A stretch of DNA of 64,000 nt from Methylorubrum suomiense (GCF_022179765.1 NZ_BPRE01000010.1:1-64000), one strand, 5' to 3'; positions 47,477-57,149 are shown, counted from the first letter of the stretch. Numbers and translations: made by a program. The notes: generated by a model not told the origin, from the sequence alone.

Positions 47477-48634
47477 ATGGATTTCCTCAGCAGCATGGGC
47501 GGTAACGCGGCCGGTTTCTTCGGCGCGGTGATCCCGTTCCTGTTCGTGCTGACCATCGTGGTCTTCGTCCACGAGATGGGGCACTTTCTCGTCGGTCGCT
47601 GGTGCGGCGTCGGCGTCAACGCCTTCTCGATCGGCTTCGGTCCGGAACTCATCGGGTTCAACGATCGGCGCGGCACGCGCTGGAAGCTCTGCGCGATCCC
47701 GCTCGGCGGATACGTGAAGTTCGTCGGCGATGCCAACGGCGCCAGCGTTCCCGATCCCGAGGCGGTCGCCCGGATGAACCCGCAGGAGCGGGCGATCAGC
47801 TTCCCGGCCCAGCCGGTGGCCAAGCGCGCGGCCATCGTGGCCGCGGGCCCCATCGCCAACTTCATCCTGGCCATCGCGGTGTTCGCCGGCGCGATCTATG
47901 TCAGCGGCCGCTACGAAACCCCCGCCCGCGTCGAGGCGGTGCAGCCCGGCAGCGCCGCCGAGCGCGCGGGATTCCAGTCCGGCGACGTGATCCGCTCGAT
48001 CGACGGGCAGACCATCGCGACCTTCGGCGAGATGCAGCGCGTGGTCTCGGGGGCGGCCGGCTCCTCCCTCTCGATCGTCGTCGATCGCGGCGGCGAGGCG
48101 AAGACGTTGACCGCGGTGCCCGACCGCATCGAGGATCGCACCCCGTTCGGCCGCCATCGCTTCGGACGGCTCGGCATCAACGGTCCGCGTGCCGACGCGG
48201 CCAAGCTCGTGCATTACGGTCCCTACGAGTCGCTCAAGCTCGGCGTCCACGAGACCTATTTCGTGGTCGAGCGCACCTTCGACTACATCGGCAAGCTGGT
48301 GACGGGCCGCGAATCCGCCGACCAGCTCTCGGGGCCGATCGGTATCGCCCGGGTCTCCGGCGAGGTTGCCCGTGTCGGCGGTGTCGGTGGATTGATCGGG
48401 CTCATCGCGCTCCTGTCGGTCTCGATCGGTTTGCTCAACCTCTTCCCGATCCCGCTTCTCGATGGGGGGCACCTGCTGTTCTACGCCTTCGAGGTGATCC
48501 GTGGGCGGCCCTTGAGCGAACGGGCGCAGGAGATCGGGTTCCGTATCGGCTTGGCCTTCGTGCTGATGTTGATGTTGTTCGCGGCCTGGAACGATATCCT
48601 CAATCTCGGTGCTTCGTTGAGCCGAGGGACCTGA
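47477..48634 (+). CDS. rseP: Site-2 zinc metalloprotease RseP-type
   Basis: 385 residues with four TM segments. The first has the HExxH site in VFVHEMGHFLVGRWCG (about 32-47). A PDZ domain follows (about 150-220, VQPGSAAERAGFQSGDVIRS), and the last conserved motif LLDGGHLLFYAFE (about 328-340) supplies the third zinc ligand. It cleaves membrane-anchored anti-sigma factors within the bilayer, often after DegS-type cleavage. In this position before bamA it is standard. ATG 47477. It likely has the terminator at 48659-48685. Confidence 0.95.
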   Translation: MDFLSSMGGNAAGFFGAVIPFLFVLTIVVFVHEMGHFLVGRWCGVGVNAFSIGFGPELIGFNDRRGTRWKLCAIPLGGYVKFVGDANGASVPDPEAVARMNPQERAISFPAQPVAKRAAIVAAGPIANFILAIAVFAGAIYVSGRYETPARVEAVQPGSAAERAGFQSGDVIRSIDGQTIATFGEMQRVVSGAAGSSLSIVVDRGGEAKTLTAVPDRIEDRTPFGRHRFGRLGINGPRADAAKLVHYGPYESLKLGVHETYFVVERTFDYIGKLVTGRESADQLSGPIGIARVSGEVARVGGVGGLIGLIALLSVSIGLLNLFPIPLLDGGHLLFYAFEVIRGRPLSERAQEIGFRIGLAFVLMLMLFAAWNDILNLGASLSRGT

Positions 48635-48658
48635 AAACGGTTAGCCTGACGTGCCTCG

Positions 48659-48685
48659 AGGCCCGGCCCTTCGGCCGGGCCTTTT
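48659..48685 (+). terminator. Intrinsic terminator after rseP
   Basis: AGGCCCGGCC (48659-48668) pairs perfectly with GGCCGGGCCT (48673-48682) around CTTC, and TTT follows directly. It lies 25 bases past the rseP stop. It separates rseP from bamA, so bamA must rely at least partly on its own promoter. Confidence 0.82.
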
Positions 48686-49007
48686 GCGTGGATGAGGGCC
48701 ATGATTTCGATTCGAAGACATGGTTAACGAGGCCTTAGGACGATCGAGTCCCGTTCCGAAAAACCCTTCTGTGGGCCGCATTTACGCCTCATTCACCTTA
48801 ATTTGCGATCCTGTGGGCAAGCGCTGCGCCGTTAAGTGGCGCGAAGGCCACGACCCCCCAAAATCCCTTAACGACGAACCTCCCCCGCGTTGCGTCGCAG
48901 GGGAATCCCGATACAAGCGTGGCTGGGACCAGAGGGCGGTCCGTCTCACAAGGACGGCTGCCTGCGGGTGCGAACCCGTGCTGAGATAAAAAGAGACGGG
49001 CGATTAC
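48686..49007 (+). promoter_or_regulatory. Promoter and leader region of bamA
   Basis: A 322-base spacer after the rseP terminator. It is AT-richer at 48770-48820 (ATTTACGCCTCATTCACC), so a promoter is expected there. The ribosome site AAAAAGAGACGGG lies about ten bases before ATG 49008. No ORF or known RNA element was found. Sigma-E-like boxes were looked for but none stood out. Confidence 0.45.
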
Positions 49008-51569
49008 ATGATGTCGATGACGGGTAAGCGCCGGCGTAAGTCGGCGGAGCGGGCCATCGTTCTGGTCGCGACCGCCGCCGGCGTGATCCTCGGCGGCGAG
49101 GTCGCGCAGGCCCAGCAGATCGTCGTTGAAGGCAACAAGCGCGTCGATGCGGGCACAATCCGCTCCTACGTCACTGGCACCGCCTCCGGCTCGCCCGAAG
49201 AAGCGCGCCGCAATCTCCTCTCCACCGGCCTCTTCTCCGACGTGCAGGTTTCGGCGCGCGGCGGCACCACCGTGGTGCGCGTGCGCGAGAACAGCGTGGT
49301 CGGCCGCGTCTTCTTCGAGGGCAACAAGAAGGTCGAGAAGGCGACGCTCGAAGGCATCGTCGAGTCGAAGGAGCGCGGCGCTCTGAGCCAGGCGGTGATC
49401 GCTGCGGACGTCGAGCGCATCCGCGACGTCTACAAGCGCTCCGGCCGCGGCACCGCCAAGGTCAGCTACCGTCTCGTCGACCTGCCGAACGGCCGCTCCG
49501 ACGTGGTCTTCACCATCGACGAGGGTGACAAGACCGGCATTCGCGCCATCAACTTCGTCGGCAACCGCGCCTACTCGGAATCGACCCTGCGCGGTCTGAT
49601 GACCTCGACGGAGATGAACTTCCTCTCCTTCATCAAGACGTCCGACGTCTACGATCCGGATCGCATCGCGGCGGATGTGGACCTCGTACGCCGCTACTAC
49701 CTCAAGAACGGCTACGCCGATTTCCGCGTCGTCAACGCCGATGCCCGCTACGTCGAGAGCGGTGACGACAACACCGGCTGGGTCGTCACCATCACGGTGG
49801 ACGAGGGTGAGCAATACACCGTCGGCGCCGTGGCGGTGGATCCGCGCATTCCCGGTGTCGATCGCGAGGCCCTCGACGGCCAGATCCGCGCCCGCGTCGG
49901 CGACGTGTACAACGCCGAGGATGTGGAGAAGTCCCTCGTCGGCGTGACCAACGAGGTCAATCGCCAGGGCCATCCCTTTGCCCAGGTCCGCCCGACCGGT
50001 CAGCGCGACCGCGCCTCCCGCCAGGTCTCCCTCGGTTTCGTGGTCGAGGACGGCCCCCGCGTCTACGTCGAGCGCATCAACATCCGCGGCAACACCCGCA
50101 CCCGCGACTACGTCATCCGCCGCGAGCTCGACCTCACCGAGGGCGACGCCTACAACCGCGTGCTGGTGGACCGCGCCGAGCGCCGCCTCAACGGTCTCGG
50201 CTTCTTCAAGAAGGTGCGCTTCTCCAACGAGCCCGGCTCGTCGCCGGACCGCGTGGTCGTGAACATCGACGTTGAGGATCAGCCCACGGGCTCGTTCTCG
50301 GTGGCGGGCGGCTACTCCACCCAGGACGGCATCATCGGCGAAGTCTCGGTCTCCGAGTCCAACTTCCTCGGCCGCGGCCAGTACGTGCGCGTCGCCGCCC
50401 AGGGTGGCCAGTACGCCAAGGGCTTCGACTTCTCGTTCACCGAGCCGTACTTCCTCGGCTACCGCATGGCGGCCGGCTTCGACGCCTTCTACAAGTACTC
50501 GGATCTGACCCGCTACTCGCGTTACGAGACGACCGTCTATGGCGGCCAGCTCCGCGTCGGCCTGCCGATCACCGAGGATTTCGGCGTCACGTTCCGCTAC
50601 TCGCTGTACAACACCGAGCTGACGATCCCGAACAACATCAAGCGGCCGTACAACGACTGCTCGGCACCGATCCCCGGCTATACGCTCGGTCAGGACGGCA
50701 AGCCGATCACGCAGCCGGGTCAGTTGGCGCTCTATCCGAACTGCGCCTATGACGGCGAAGCGTCGATCGCGCTCAAGGGCTCGACGGGCTCGACCCTCAC
50801 CTCGCTCGCGGGTGTGACCCTGGCCTACTCGACCCTCGACAATCTGCAGCGCCCGACCAACGGCTTCTACGGTGAAGTGAAGCCCGACGTAGCCGGTCTC
50901 GGCGGCGACTCCAAGTTCTTCCGCGTGACGGGCGATGCCCGCTACTACAAGGAATTGTTCTTCGAGGACGTGATCGGGTTCGTCCGCCTCCAGGGCGGTC
51001 ACATCTCGGCGCTCGACGGCAACCCGCTGCGCATCACCGACCAGTTCTTCCTCGGCCCATCGCTGGTCCGCGGCTTCGCCCCGAACGGTCTCGGCCCACG
51101 CGACGTCGGCATCGCCGATGCCCGCTCCAACGCCATCGGCGGCACGACCTATATCGGCGGTACGCTCGAAGTTCAGTTCCCGATCCCGGGCATCCCGAAG
51201 GATCTCGGTCTGAAGGGCGCCGTGTTCGCCGATGCCGGTACGCTGTTCGGCTATTCGGGGCGTCGCAACTTCGACGTGAACCGCGACGGTTTCATCAACG
51301 GTACGCCTGACGGCCGCGGCGCGACCTGCAACTACAACAGCTTCGGCGCCGGCGCGATCACCGTCGAGCCGGAATGCGTGAACGTCCGCGACAGCGCCAA
51401 GATCCGGTCCTCGGTCGGTGCCTCGATCCTGTGGAACTCGCCGCTCGGTCCGATCCGCTTCGACTACGCCTATGCCCTCACCAAGGACGAGGGTGTGAAC
51501 AACGGCTTCGGCCGGGTCGGCAAGGATCAGCTCCAGGCCTTCCGCTTCTCCGGCGGCTCGCGCTTCTGA
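49008..51569 (+). CDS. bamA: Outer membrane protein assembly factor BamA
   Basis: 853 residues. The signal peptide (ERAIVLVATAAGVILGG then EVAQAQ) is cut near residue 35. Five POTRA domains follow, each with an IxxVxxxGN-type strand: IVVEGNKRVDAGTIRSYVTG (38-57), GRVFFEGNKKVEKATLEGIV, RAINFVGNRAYSESTLRGLM, and VERINIRGNTRTRDYVIRRE. The C-terminal 16-strand barrel occupies about 440-853 and ends FRFSGGSRF with a terminal Phe. Lid strand motif LVRGFAPNGLGPRD is present. It folds outer-membrane proteins. ATG 49008 (ATGATG). Confidence 0.97.
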   Translation: MMSMTGKRRRKSAERAIVLVATAAGVILGGEVAQAQQIVVEGNKRVDAGTIRSYVTGTASGSPEEARRNLLSTGLFSDVQVSARGGTTVVRVRENSVVGRVFFEGNKKVEKATLEGIVESKERGALSQAVIAADVERIRDVYKRSGRGTAKVSYRLVDLPNGRSDVVFTIDEGDKTGIRAINFVGNRAYSESTLRGLMTSTEMNFLSFIKTSDVYDPDRIAADVDLVRRYYLKNGYADFRVVNADARYVESGDDNTGWVVTITVDEGEQYTVGAVAVDPRIPGVDREALDGQIRARVGDVYNAEDVEKSLVGVTNEVNRQGHPFAQVRPTGQRDRASRQVSLGFVVEDGPRVYVERINIRGNTRTRDYVIRRELDLTEGDAYNRVLVDRAERRLNGLGFFKKVRFSNEPGSSPDRVVVNIDVEDQPTGSFSVAGGYSTQDGIIGEVSVSESNFLGRGQYVRVAAQGGQYAKGFDFSFTEPYFLGYRMAAGFDAFYKYSDLTRYSRYETTVYGGQLRVGLPITEDFGVTFRYSLYNTELTIPNNIKRPYNDCSAPIPGYTLGQDGKPITQPGQLALYPNCAYDGEASIALKGSTGSTLTSLAGVTLAYSTLDNLQRPTNGFYGEVKPDVAGLGGDSKFFRVTGDARYYKELFFEDVIGFVRLQGGHISALDGNPLRITDQFFLGPSLVRGFAPNGLGPRDVGIADARSNAIGGTTYIGGTLEVQFPIPGIPKDLGLKGAVFADAGTLFGYSGRRNFDVNRDGFINGTPDGRGATCNYNSFGAGAITVEPECVNVRDSAKIRSSVGASILWNSPLGPIRFDYAYALTKDEGVNNGFGRVGKDQLQAFRFSGGSRF

Positions 51570-51576
51570 CCCTATG

Positions 51577-51605
51577 ACGCGCCGACCCTTCGCGGGTCGG
51601 CGCGT
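51577..51605 (+). terminator. Hairpin between bamA and lpxD
   Basis: ACGCGCCGACCC (51577-51588) pairs perfectly with GGGTCGGCGCGT (51594-51605), loop TTCGC, followed by TGTTG. It ends only nine bases before the lpxD ATG (51615). It may be a terminator or attenuator of bamA, and it occupies the place where an lpxD ribosome site would be, so coupling between the two genes is unusual. Confidence 0.7.
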
Positions 51606-51614
51606 TGTTGCCTC

Positions 51615-52673
51615 ATGTCCGATCCCGTTTTCATCACACCGCAGACTGGCCTGAGCCTCGGCGATATCGCCGAGGCTTGCGGCGTTTCCCTGCCCGAGGG
51701 CGCCGATCCGGCCCGCCCCGTCACCGGCGCGGCCCCCCTCGAATCGGCGGGGCCGACCGAAATCGCCTATATGGACAACGCCCGCTACGCCGAGGCGCTC
51801 TCCACCACCCGCGCGCTCGCCTGCCTCGTCTCGCCGCGCTTCGCCGCCCGCGTCCCGGAAGGGACGGTCGCTCTGGTGCTGCGCGACCCCTACCGCTTCT
51901 ATGCCGGATTGCTCGCGCGCCTCTACGGCGAGGCGATGCGGCCGGGATCGCTGTTCGCGGCGAGCGGTGTCTCCCCCGGCGCCCACGTTCATCCGCAGGC
52001 CCGGCTTGAGGACGGCGTGCGGATCGATCCCGGTGCCGTGGTCGGGCCGGGTGCCGAGATCGGCTCAGGTACGGTGATCGGCCCGAATGCCGTGATCGGA
52101 CCGAATGTGCGGATCGGGCGCGACTGCTCGATCGGCGCGGGCTCAACCTTGACCCATGCCCTGGTGGGTAATCGCGTGATCGTTCATCCCGGTGCCCGTC
52201 TCGGGCAGGACGGGTTCGGCTTCGCCATGGGGCCCGGCGGCCATCTCAAGGTTCCGCAGATCGGCCGCGTCATCGTTCAGGACGATGTCGAGATCGGCGC
52301 CAACACCACGATCGACCGGGGCGCGTCCCGCGACACGGTGATCGGGGAGGGGACCAAGATCGACAACCTCGTGCAGATTGCCCACAACGTGGTGATCGGC
52401 CGCCACTGCGTCATCGTCTCGGGCGTCGGCATCTCCGGATCGACCACGCTGGAGGACTACGTCGTCCTGGGCGGTCAGGTCGGCGTCGTGGGACACCTGC
52501 GCATCGGGATGGGATCGCAGATCGCCGGTTCGTCCAACGTCAATCGTGACGTACCGCCCGGATCGCGCTGGGGCGGTACCCCGGCAAAGCCGGTGCGGGC
52601 ATGGTTCCGCGAATTGACGACGCTCGCCCGTCTGGCCGAACGCTCCGGCAGCGATCCGAAAAGCGACGGTTAG
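51615..52673 (+). CDS. lpxD: UDP-3-O-(3-hydroxyacyl)glucosamine N-acyltransferase
   Basis: 352 residues. N-terminal uridine-binding domain (about 1-105), then the left-handed beta-helix from hexapeptides [15 protein letters not shown] (about 155-169) and [20 protein letters not shown] with the catalytic His, and a C-terminal helix region with [14 protein letters not shown]. It adds the second 3-hydroxyacyl chain from acyl-ACP in lipid A synthesis. ATG 51615 lacks a clear ribosome site. The usual next genes fabZ and lpxA are absent here. Confidence 0.95.
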   Translation: MSDPVFITPQTGLSLGDIAEACGVSLPEGADPARPVTGAAPLESAGPTEIAYMDNARYAEALSTTRALACLVSPRFAARVPEGTVALVLRDPYRFYAGLLARLYGEAMRPGSLFAASGVSPGAHVHPQARLEDGVRIDPGAVVGPGAEIGSGTVIGPNAVIGPNVRIGRDCSIGAGSTLTHALVGNRVIVHPGARLGQDGFGFAMGPGGHLKVPQIGRVIVQDDVEIGANTTIDRGASRDTVIGEGTKIDNLVQIAHNVVIGRHCVIVSGVGISGSTTLEDYVVLGGQVGVVGHLRIGMGSQIAGSSNVNRDVPPGSRWGGTPAKPVRAWFRELTTLARLAERSGSDPKSDG

Positions 52674-52724
52674 GGTTCCTCGAAGGGCGAGCCCCTCGGT
52701 AGGAAAACGCGGCGGGGTCCCTGC

Positions 52725-53450
52725 TCACTCCCGCCGCAACAGCCGATCGACCGCGAGATCGGACCAGAAGCCCGCCCGAAAATCCCGCTTCAGCGCCTCC
52801 GGGTCGTAGCTCGTCTCGACCCATTCCGTGAAGCTCTGGCCGCGCGGTTCGCCCTCGCGCAGATAGGTCGCGAAGAACGCGTCGAGGATGCCGGTCTTGG
52901 CGAAGCGGAAATGGCCGTAGCGCGGCGAGAGCTGGCGCAGGGCTTCCCGCACCGGCCGGCCCTCGTGCAGGATCAGGAACAGGGTGGCGGCCAATCCGGC
53001 CCGGTCCGCGCCGGACTTGCAATGCATCACCGCCGGGTACTCGATCCCGCCGAAGAAATCCTTGGCAGCCAGGAGCGTCTCCCGCGACGGGGCCTCGCGG
53101 GAGCGCAGCACGAATTCCACGAGGCGCAATCCCTGCCGCTCGCAGGCTTCCCGCTGCAGCGGCCACGACCCGTGCTCGCGCCCGCCGCGGAGCGAGACCA
53201 CGGTGCGCACGCCCTGGCGCTTGAACCACGCCAATTGATGCGGACTCGGCTGGGCCGAACGCCAGACCAGTCCGGTGCCGATGCGATGGCGGTTGAGATA
53301 CGCGAGCCGGAACACGCCGTGATCCACGAGCAGCATGTTCGCCCAGGCTTGGGCGCGCGCGACGGGCCCGGCGATCGGCTGCTCGAACTTCGCGAGGCGG
53401 GCCCTGCGTCGGGCGAGGCGCGTCTCGGGGGAAAAGAGGCGGTTGAACAC
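52725..53450 (-). CDS. Dual-specificity/tyrosine phosphatase-like protein
   Basis: About 241 residues. The Cys-phosphatase loop is HCKSGADRAG (CX5R) near residue 145-154, preceded by the substrate-contact region VRTVVSLRGGREHGSWPLQ and followed by LAATLFLILHEGRPV. This resembles the PTP-like / dual specificity group (DUF442-like and cyclin-type bacterial phosphatases). GTG 53450 is the chosen start; the frame is open to 53567 and no ribosome site is decisive. It is divergent from the GNAT gene and convergent with lpxD, separate from the lipid A operon. Target unknown. Confidence 0.75.
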   Translation of the reverse strand: MFNRLFSPETRLARRRARLAKFEQPIAGPVARAQAWANMLLVDHGVFRLAYLNRHRIGTGLVWRSAQPSPHQLAWFKRQGVRTVVSLRGGREHGSWPLQREACERQGLRLVEFVLRSREAPSRETLLAAKDFFGGIEYPAVMHCKSGADRAGLAATLFLILHEGRPVREALRQLSPRYGHFRFAKTGILDAFFATYLREGEPRGQSFTEWVETSYDPEALKRDFRAGFWSDLAVDRLLRRE

Positions 53451-53596
53451 GGGGCGCCGGAATGGCCGGAGGGAACGCTCCTCTAACAGCCGGTGATTTG
53501 AGCGACAACGCGCGCCGCTCCCGCTCCCCTTTCGTCGTTGCCGAAGTGCGGCCTTTGCCGGCATCATGGCCGGCGATCCCCTCAGCGGAGCCGGCT

Positions 53597-54103
53597 ATGG
53601 CGACGAACACGGTGAGCATCCGTCGAGCCCGAATGGCGGATGCGGCGGGGCTCGCGGACGTGTTCGACGCGTCCTGGCGGGAAGCCTATCAGGGCGTGAT
53701 TCCCGGCGTGGCCCTGGAGCGCTTCCTGGCACGGCGCGGGGGCGCTGTTTGGCGGGGCATGATCGGGGGCGGGCGGGGGCTCGCGGTGGTCGAGTTCGGG
53801 GAGCGGATCGCGGGCTACGCCGCCTATGGTCGCGCGCGCGAGCGGACGATGCGGGCCGAGGGCGAGATCGATGAGCTCTACATCGCCCCCGAGTTTCAGG
53901 GGCTCGGCTTCGGCACACGTCTGTTCCGGGCGGTGCGCAACGATCTGATCGACCGCGGGATGAGCCGCATCGGCGTCTGGGCGCTTGCCGACAACGCCCG
54001 CGCCTGCGCCTTCTACGAGGGACTCGGGGGCGTTCCGGGGCCGGAGGGATTCGAGCGTGTCTCGGGCTTCAGCCTGCCCAAGATCGTCTACCTTTTCACC
54101 TGA
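53597..54103 (+). CDS. GNAT family N-acetyltransferase
   Basis: 168 residues with the complete GNAT fold. Motif A is [20 protein letters not shown] (about 93-112), the Q-G-x-G-x-G/A acetyl-CoA site. The N-terminus [20 protein letters not shown] (7-26) and the B motif [18 protein letters not shown] complete it. ATG 53597 with AGCGGAG eight bases upstream. Probably acts on a small amine or a protein N-terminus; the substrate is not indicated. Stands alone between the phosphatase and ppa. Confidence 0.88.
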   Translation: MATNTVSIRRARMADAAGLADVFDASWREAYQGVIPGVALERFLARRGGAVWRGMIGGGRGLAVVEFGERIAGYAAYGRARERTMRAEGEIDELYIAPEFQGLGFGTRLFRAVRNDLIDRGMSRIGVWALADNARACAFYEGLGGVPGPEGFERVSGFSLPKIVYLFT

Positions 54104-54246
54104 AAGTCCATGCGCGGCAGCAACACTCGCGGCTTCCTGTCCGAACGGCCGATTTTCTTTCGCCGCGTCGCGCCCTAAGACAGCGACCGGGTGCCGCGCC
54201 CCGACAGGATCGGTCTCGCGCGGCCAAACTCAAGAAAGCGGACGCC

Positions 54247-54789
54247 ATGGACATCAACGCCATCTCGATCGGCAAGACACCGCCGCACGACGTCAATGTC
54301 ATCGTCGAGGTGCCGATCGGCGGTGAGCCGATCAAGTACGAGATGGACAAGGAGGCCGGCGCCCTCGTCGTCGACCGGTTCCTCTATACGGCGATGCATT
54401 ACCCGGGCAATTACGGCTTCATCCCGCACACCCTGTCCGGTGACGGCGATCCCTGCGACGTGCTGGTGGCCAATACGCGCGCCATCGCGCCGGGCGCGAT
54501 CATCAGCGTACGCCCGGTCGGCGTGCTGGTGATGGAGGACAATGCCGGTGAGGACGAGAAGATTATCGCCGTCCCCTCGCGTCACCTGACCAAGCGCTAC
54601 GACCGGATCGAGAACTACACCGATCTGCCGGACATCACGCTGCATCAGATTCAGCACTTCTTCGAGCACTACAAGGATCTGGAGCCCGGCAAGTGGGTCA
54701 AGGTCGTCCGCTGGGGCGACAAGGAGGAGGCCCACCGCCTGATCCTCGAAGGAATCGAGCGCGAGAAGGCCAACAAGGCCAAGGCGTAA
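54247..54789 (+). CDS. ppa: Inorganic pyrophosphatase (family I)
   Basis: 180 residues, standard length. It has [20 protein letters not shown] (17-36) and [19 protein letters not shown], then the signature [12 protein letters not shown] with the metal-binding Asp residues, and [20 protein letters not shown]. It hydrolyses PPi to two phosphates to pull biosynthetic reactions. ATG 54247 (AAGCGGACGCC). Followed by a GC hairpin at 54848-54868. Confidence 0.97.
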   Translation: MDINAISIGKTPPHDVNVIVEVPIGGEPIKYEMDKEAGALVVDRFLYTAMHYPGNYGFIPHTLSGDGDPCDVLVANTRAIAPGAIISVRPVGVLVMEDNAGEDEKIIAVPSRHLTKRYDRIENYTDLPDITLHQIQHFFEHYKDLEPGKWVKVVRWGDKEEAHRLILEGIEREKANKAKA

Positions 54790-54847
54790 GTCCAGGTTTC
54801 GAAAGGACGAAGTCCATTCGCGGGTCCAGGGCGGGGCCCTGAAGAGA

Positions 54848-54868
54848 TGCCGGGGCCTCGCCCCGGCA
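54848..54868 (+). repeat. GC hairpin after ppa, second copy of the recurring motif
   Basis: TGCCGGGGC (54848-54856) pairs with GCCCCGGCA (54860-54868), loop CTC. Its core matches the hairpin before uppS (44411-44429). Surrounding text such as GTCCAGGGCGGGGCCCTG is also palindromic. It may also help to end ppa transcription. Confidence 0.5.
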
Positions 54869-54904
54869 CCCCGCCAGAGGGATGATCCCTTCGGGAGCCC
54901 GATC

Positions 54905-56173
54905 TCAGAGCGCTTCGCCGCGGAGCAGGCGCGGGCCTTGTGCCCGCCGGCCCGCGGCCTGGCCGATGAAGAAGGTCTTCAACCCCGGCAGCCGATCGAC
55001 CAGGCCGAGCCCCAAATCGCGGCTGAGGCGCAGGGTCATGCTGCCGTTCGAGAACAGCCTATTGAGCCCATCCGTCGCGGCGGCCATCGCCACCGTGTCG
55101 AAGCGGCGCGCCCGCTCATAGGTCTTCAGCACATCGTCCGTGCCGGGATCGAGGCCGAGCCGCAGGGCCTCCGTGACCGCCTCGGCGAGCGCCGCCGCAC
55201 CGGCAAGCCCGAGATTGAGCCCCTGTCCCGCCACCGGATGGATGACGTGGGCGGCATCGCCCAGCAGGGCGAGGCGCTGCGCCCTGAAGCTGCGCGCGAT
55301 GCCGAAGGCGAGCGGATGGGCCGAGGGGCCGTGCTCGAGGTCGATCCGGCCGAGTTCCGCCCCGAAACGCCGCTCGATCTCGCCGAGCGTCTCGGCCGCA
55401 TCCCCTCCCAACAAGGCCGGCACATCGGCGCTGCGCTCGGTCCAGACGATCGAGGAGCGATGGCCAAGCTCACCCCCCGCCCGGAGCGGGAGGATCGCGA
55501 AAGGGCCGCTCGGCAGGAAATGTTCGAAGGCCCGGCCCTCATGGTCGCGGCTATGCCGAACCGTCGCGACGATGCCGGATTGCGGGTAGGACCAGCCGAC
55601 CCAGCCGATTTGCGCCGCCTCGCGCAGGGCCGAGCGCGCCCCGTCCGCGGCCACCACGAGCGATACCTTCTCGGACGTCTCGTCGCCGAACATCGCGCGG
55701 ATGCCCCCGGCTTCCGGCACCGCCGCGCGCAGGCCCTTCGGTACGAGCCGCACGCCGGCGTCGCGGGCGGCATCGAGCAGGGCCGCCGCCATGGGCTCCG
55801 CCTCGACCATATGGGCGAAGGGTTCGCCCTCGATGGGGGCCGCGTCGGTGCCGTCGCCGAAGGTGAGGAAGACCGGTCGCACCGGATCGCCGACCCGGCT
55901 GTCGGTGATGACGAGGCGGCGCATCGGCTCCGCCGCGGGGGCAATGCGCGCCCAGAGGCCGAGCCGTTCCAGCATCCGCCGCGGGCCTGCCGCGACCGCG
56001 TAGGCCCGCCCGCGGTGGCGCGTCGCACCGGCGGGAAGGCCGGGGTCGCAGACCGCGAGGTCGAGGGCCGGTCCATGCGCCTGCTTGAGGGCCACCGCGA
56101 GCGTCAGGCCCGGCAAGCCCGCACCGGCGACCACCAACCTGCGGCTTCCGGAACGGCGATCCATCTCGCCCAT
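54905..56173 (-). CDS. Ubiquinone-biosynthesis-type FAD monooxygenase (UbiH/UbiF/VisC family)
   Basis: 422 residues. FAD sites are the N-terminal LVVAGAGLPGLTLAVALKQA (13-32), the DG motif in VVAADGARSALREAA (about 168-182), and the GD motif LALLGDAAHVIHPVAGQGLN (about 294-313) with GLNLGLAGAAAL. This is the UbiH/UbiF/UbiM/Coq6 group of aromatic ring hydroxylases in ubiquinone synthesis. The exact ring position cannot be decided. ATG 56173 (or ATG 56161). It is divergent from the thioesterase gene, sharing about 115 bases of promoter region. Confidence 0.9.
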   Translation of the reverse strand: MGEMDRRSGSRRLVVAGAGLPGLTLAVALKQAHGPALDLAVCDPGLPAGATRHRGRAYAVAAGPRRMLERLGLWARIAPAAEPMRRLVITDSRVGDPVRPVFLTFGDGTDAAPIEGEPFAHMVEAEPMAAALLDAARDAGVRLVPKGLRAAVPEAGGIRAMFGDETSEKVSLVVAADGARSALREAAQIGWVGWSYPQSGIVATVRHSRDHEGRAFEHFLPSGPFAILPLRAGGELGHRSSIVWTERSADVPALLGGDAAETLGEIERRFGAELGRIDLEHGPSAHPLAFGIARSFRAQRLALLGDAAHVIHPVAGQGLNLGLAGAAALAEAVTEALRLGLDPGTDDVLKTYERARRFDTVAMAAATDGLNRLFSNGSMTLRLSRDLGLGLVDRLPGLKTFFIGQAAGRRAQGPRLLRGEAL

Positions 56174-56288
56174 CGGCGACTTCTCCCTGGCGGCGTTCCG
56201 GTCTCATGCCCTTGCCGTGCGCCCGCGTCGAGTGATAGCCGCGCCGCGGCCCATCCCCCGCGCGTCGTTCCACCGCTTGAGAGCCGCC

Positions 56289-57149
56289 ATGTCCGATCCC
56301 GTCGACACCCTCCTCGCGATCCTCGACCTGGAACGACTGGAGACCGACCTGTTCCGCGGTGTCAGCCCGCCGATCGGCTGGCCGCGGGTGTTCGGCGGGC
56401 AGGTGGTGGCTCAGAGCTTGGTGGCGGCCTCACGCACCGTGGTCTCCACGCGCGCGCCCCACTCGTTGCACGCCTATTTCCTGCTCGGCGGCGATCCCGC
56501 GGTGCCGATCGTCTACGAGGTGGAGCGCATCCGTGACGGCGGCAGCTTCACCACACGCCGGGTCAAGGCGATCCAGAAGGGCCGCGCGATCTTCGCGATG
56601 TCGGTCTCGTTCCACCAGATGGAGGCCGGCTTCGATCACGCCGCCGAGCGTCCGGACGTTCCCGGACCCGAGGCGCTCCGCGACGCCCGCACCCTCGCGC
56701 GGAGCGAGGGCAGCATCGTTCCTCCGCCGATGCTCGCCTACTTCACCCAGGCTTGGCCGATCGAGTTGCGCCCGGTCGAGACGGACAGGTACCGCGACCG
56801 CACGCCGAAGCCGGGCCGCTATCATGTCTGGATGCGGACAACGAAGGCGCTGCCGGAGGATCCGGCGATCCACCGGGCCGTGCTGGCCTACGCCTCGGAC
56901 ATGACGCTGCTCGATGCCGCCCTGATTCCGCACGGGCGCACCGTGTTCGATTCCGACATTCAATCGGCGAGCCTCGACCACGCTTTGTGGTTCCACCGAC
57001 CGTTCCGGGCCGATACGTGGCTGCTCTATTCGCAGGATACCCCGACGGCCGTGGGCGCCCGGGGTTTCACCCGTGGAACCCTGCACAACGAGGCCGGCGA
57101 GCTCATCGCCTCGGTCGCCCAGGAAGGGCTGATCCGCGCCCGTCACTAG
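56289..57149 (+). CDS. tesB: Acyl-CoA thioesterase II (TesB family)
   Basis: 286 residues with two tandem hot-dog domains. FRGVSPPIGWPRVFGGQVVA (23-42), then SLHAYFLLGGDPAVPIVYEV. Domain 2 carries YASDMTLLDAALIPHG (about 196-211, with the catalytic Asp), SASLDHALWFHRPFRADTWL (Thr/Gln region) and SQDTPTAVGARGF. It hydrolyses medium- and long-chain acyl-CoA. ATG 56289 is preferred to the longer frame, which runs into the UbiH-like gene. No operon partner. Confidence 0.92.
   Translation: MSDPVDTLLAILDLERLETDLFRGVSPPIGWPRVFGGQVVAQSLVAASRTVVSTRAPHSLHAYFLLGGDPAVPIVYEVERIRDGGSFTTRRVKAIQKGRAIFAMSVSFHQMEAGFDHAAERPDVPGPEALRDARTLARSEGSIVPPPMLAYFTQAWPIELRPVETDRYRDRTPKPGRYHVWMRTTKALPEDPAIHRAVLAYASDMTLLDAALIPHGRTVFDSDIQSASLDHALWFHRPFRADTWLLYSQDTPTAVGARGFTRGTLHNEAGELIASVAQEGLIRARH

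Noticed and set aside
48798..51992. A 1064-residue minus-strand frame covering bamA
   Set aside because: It is a shadow of the bamA codon pattern in a high-GC genome; the plus-strand frame has all BamA motifs.
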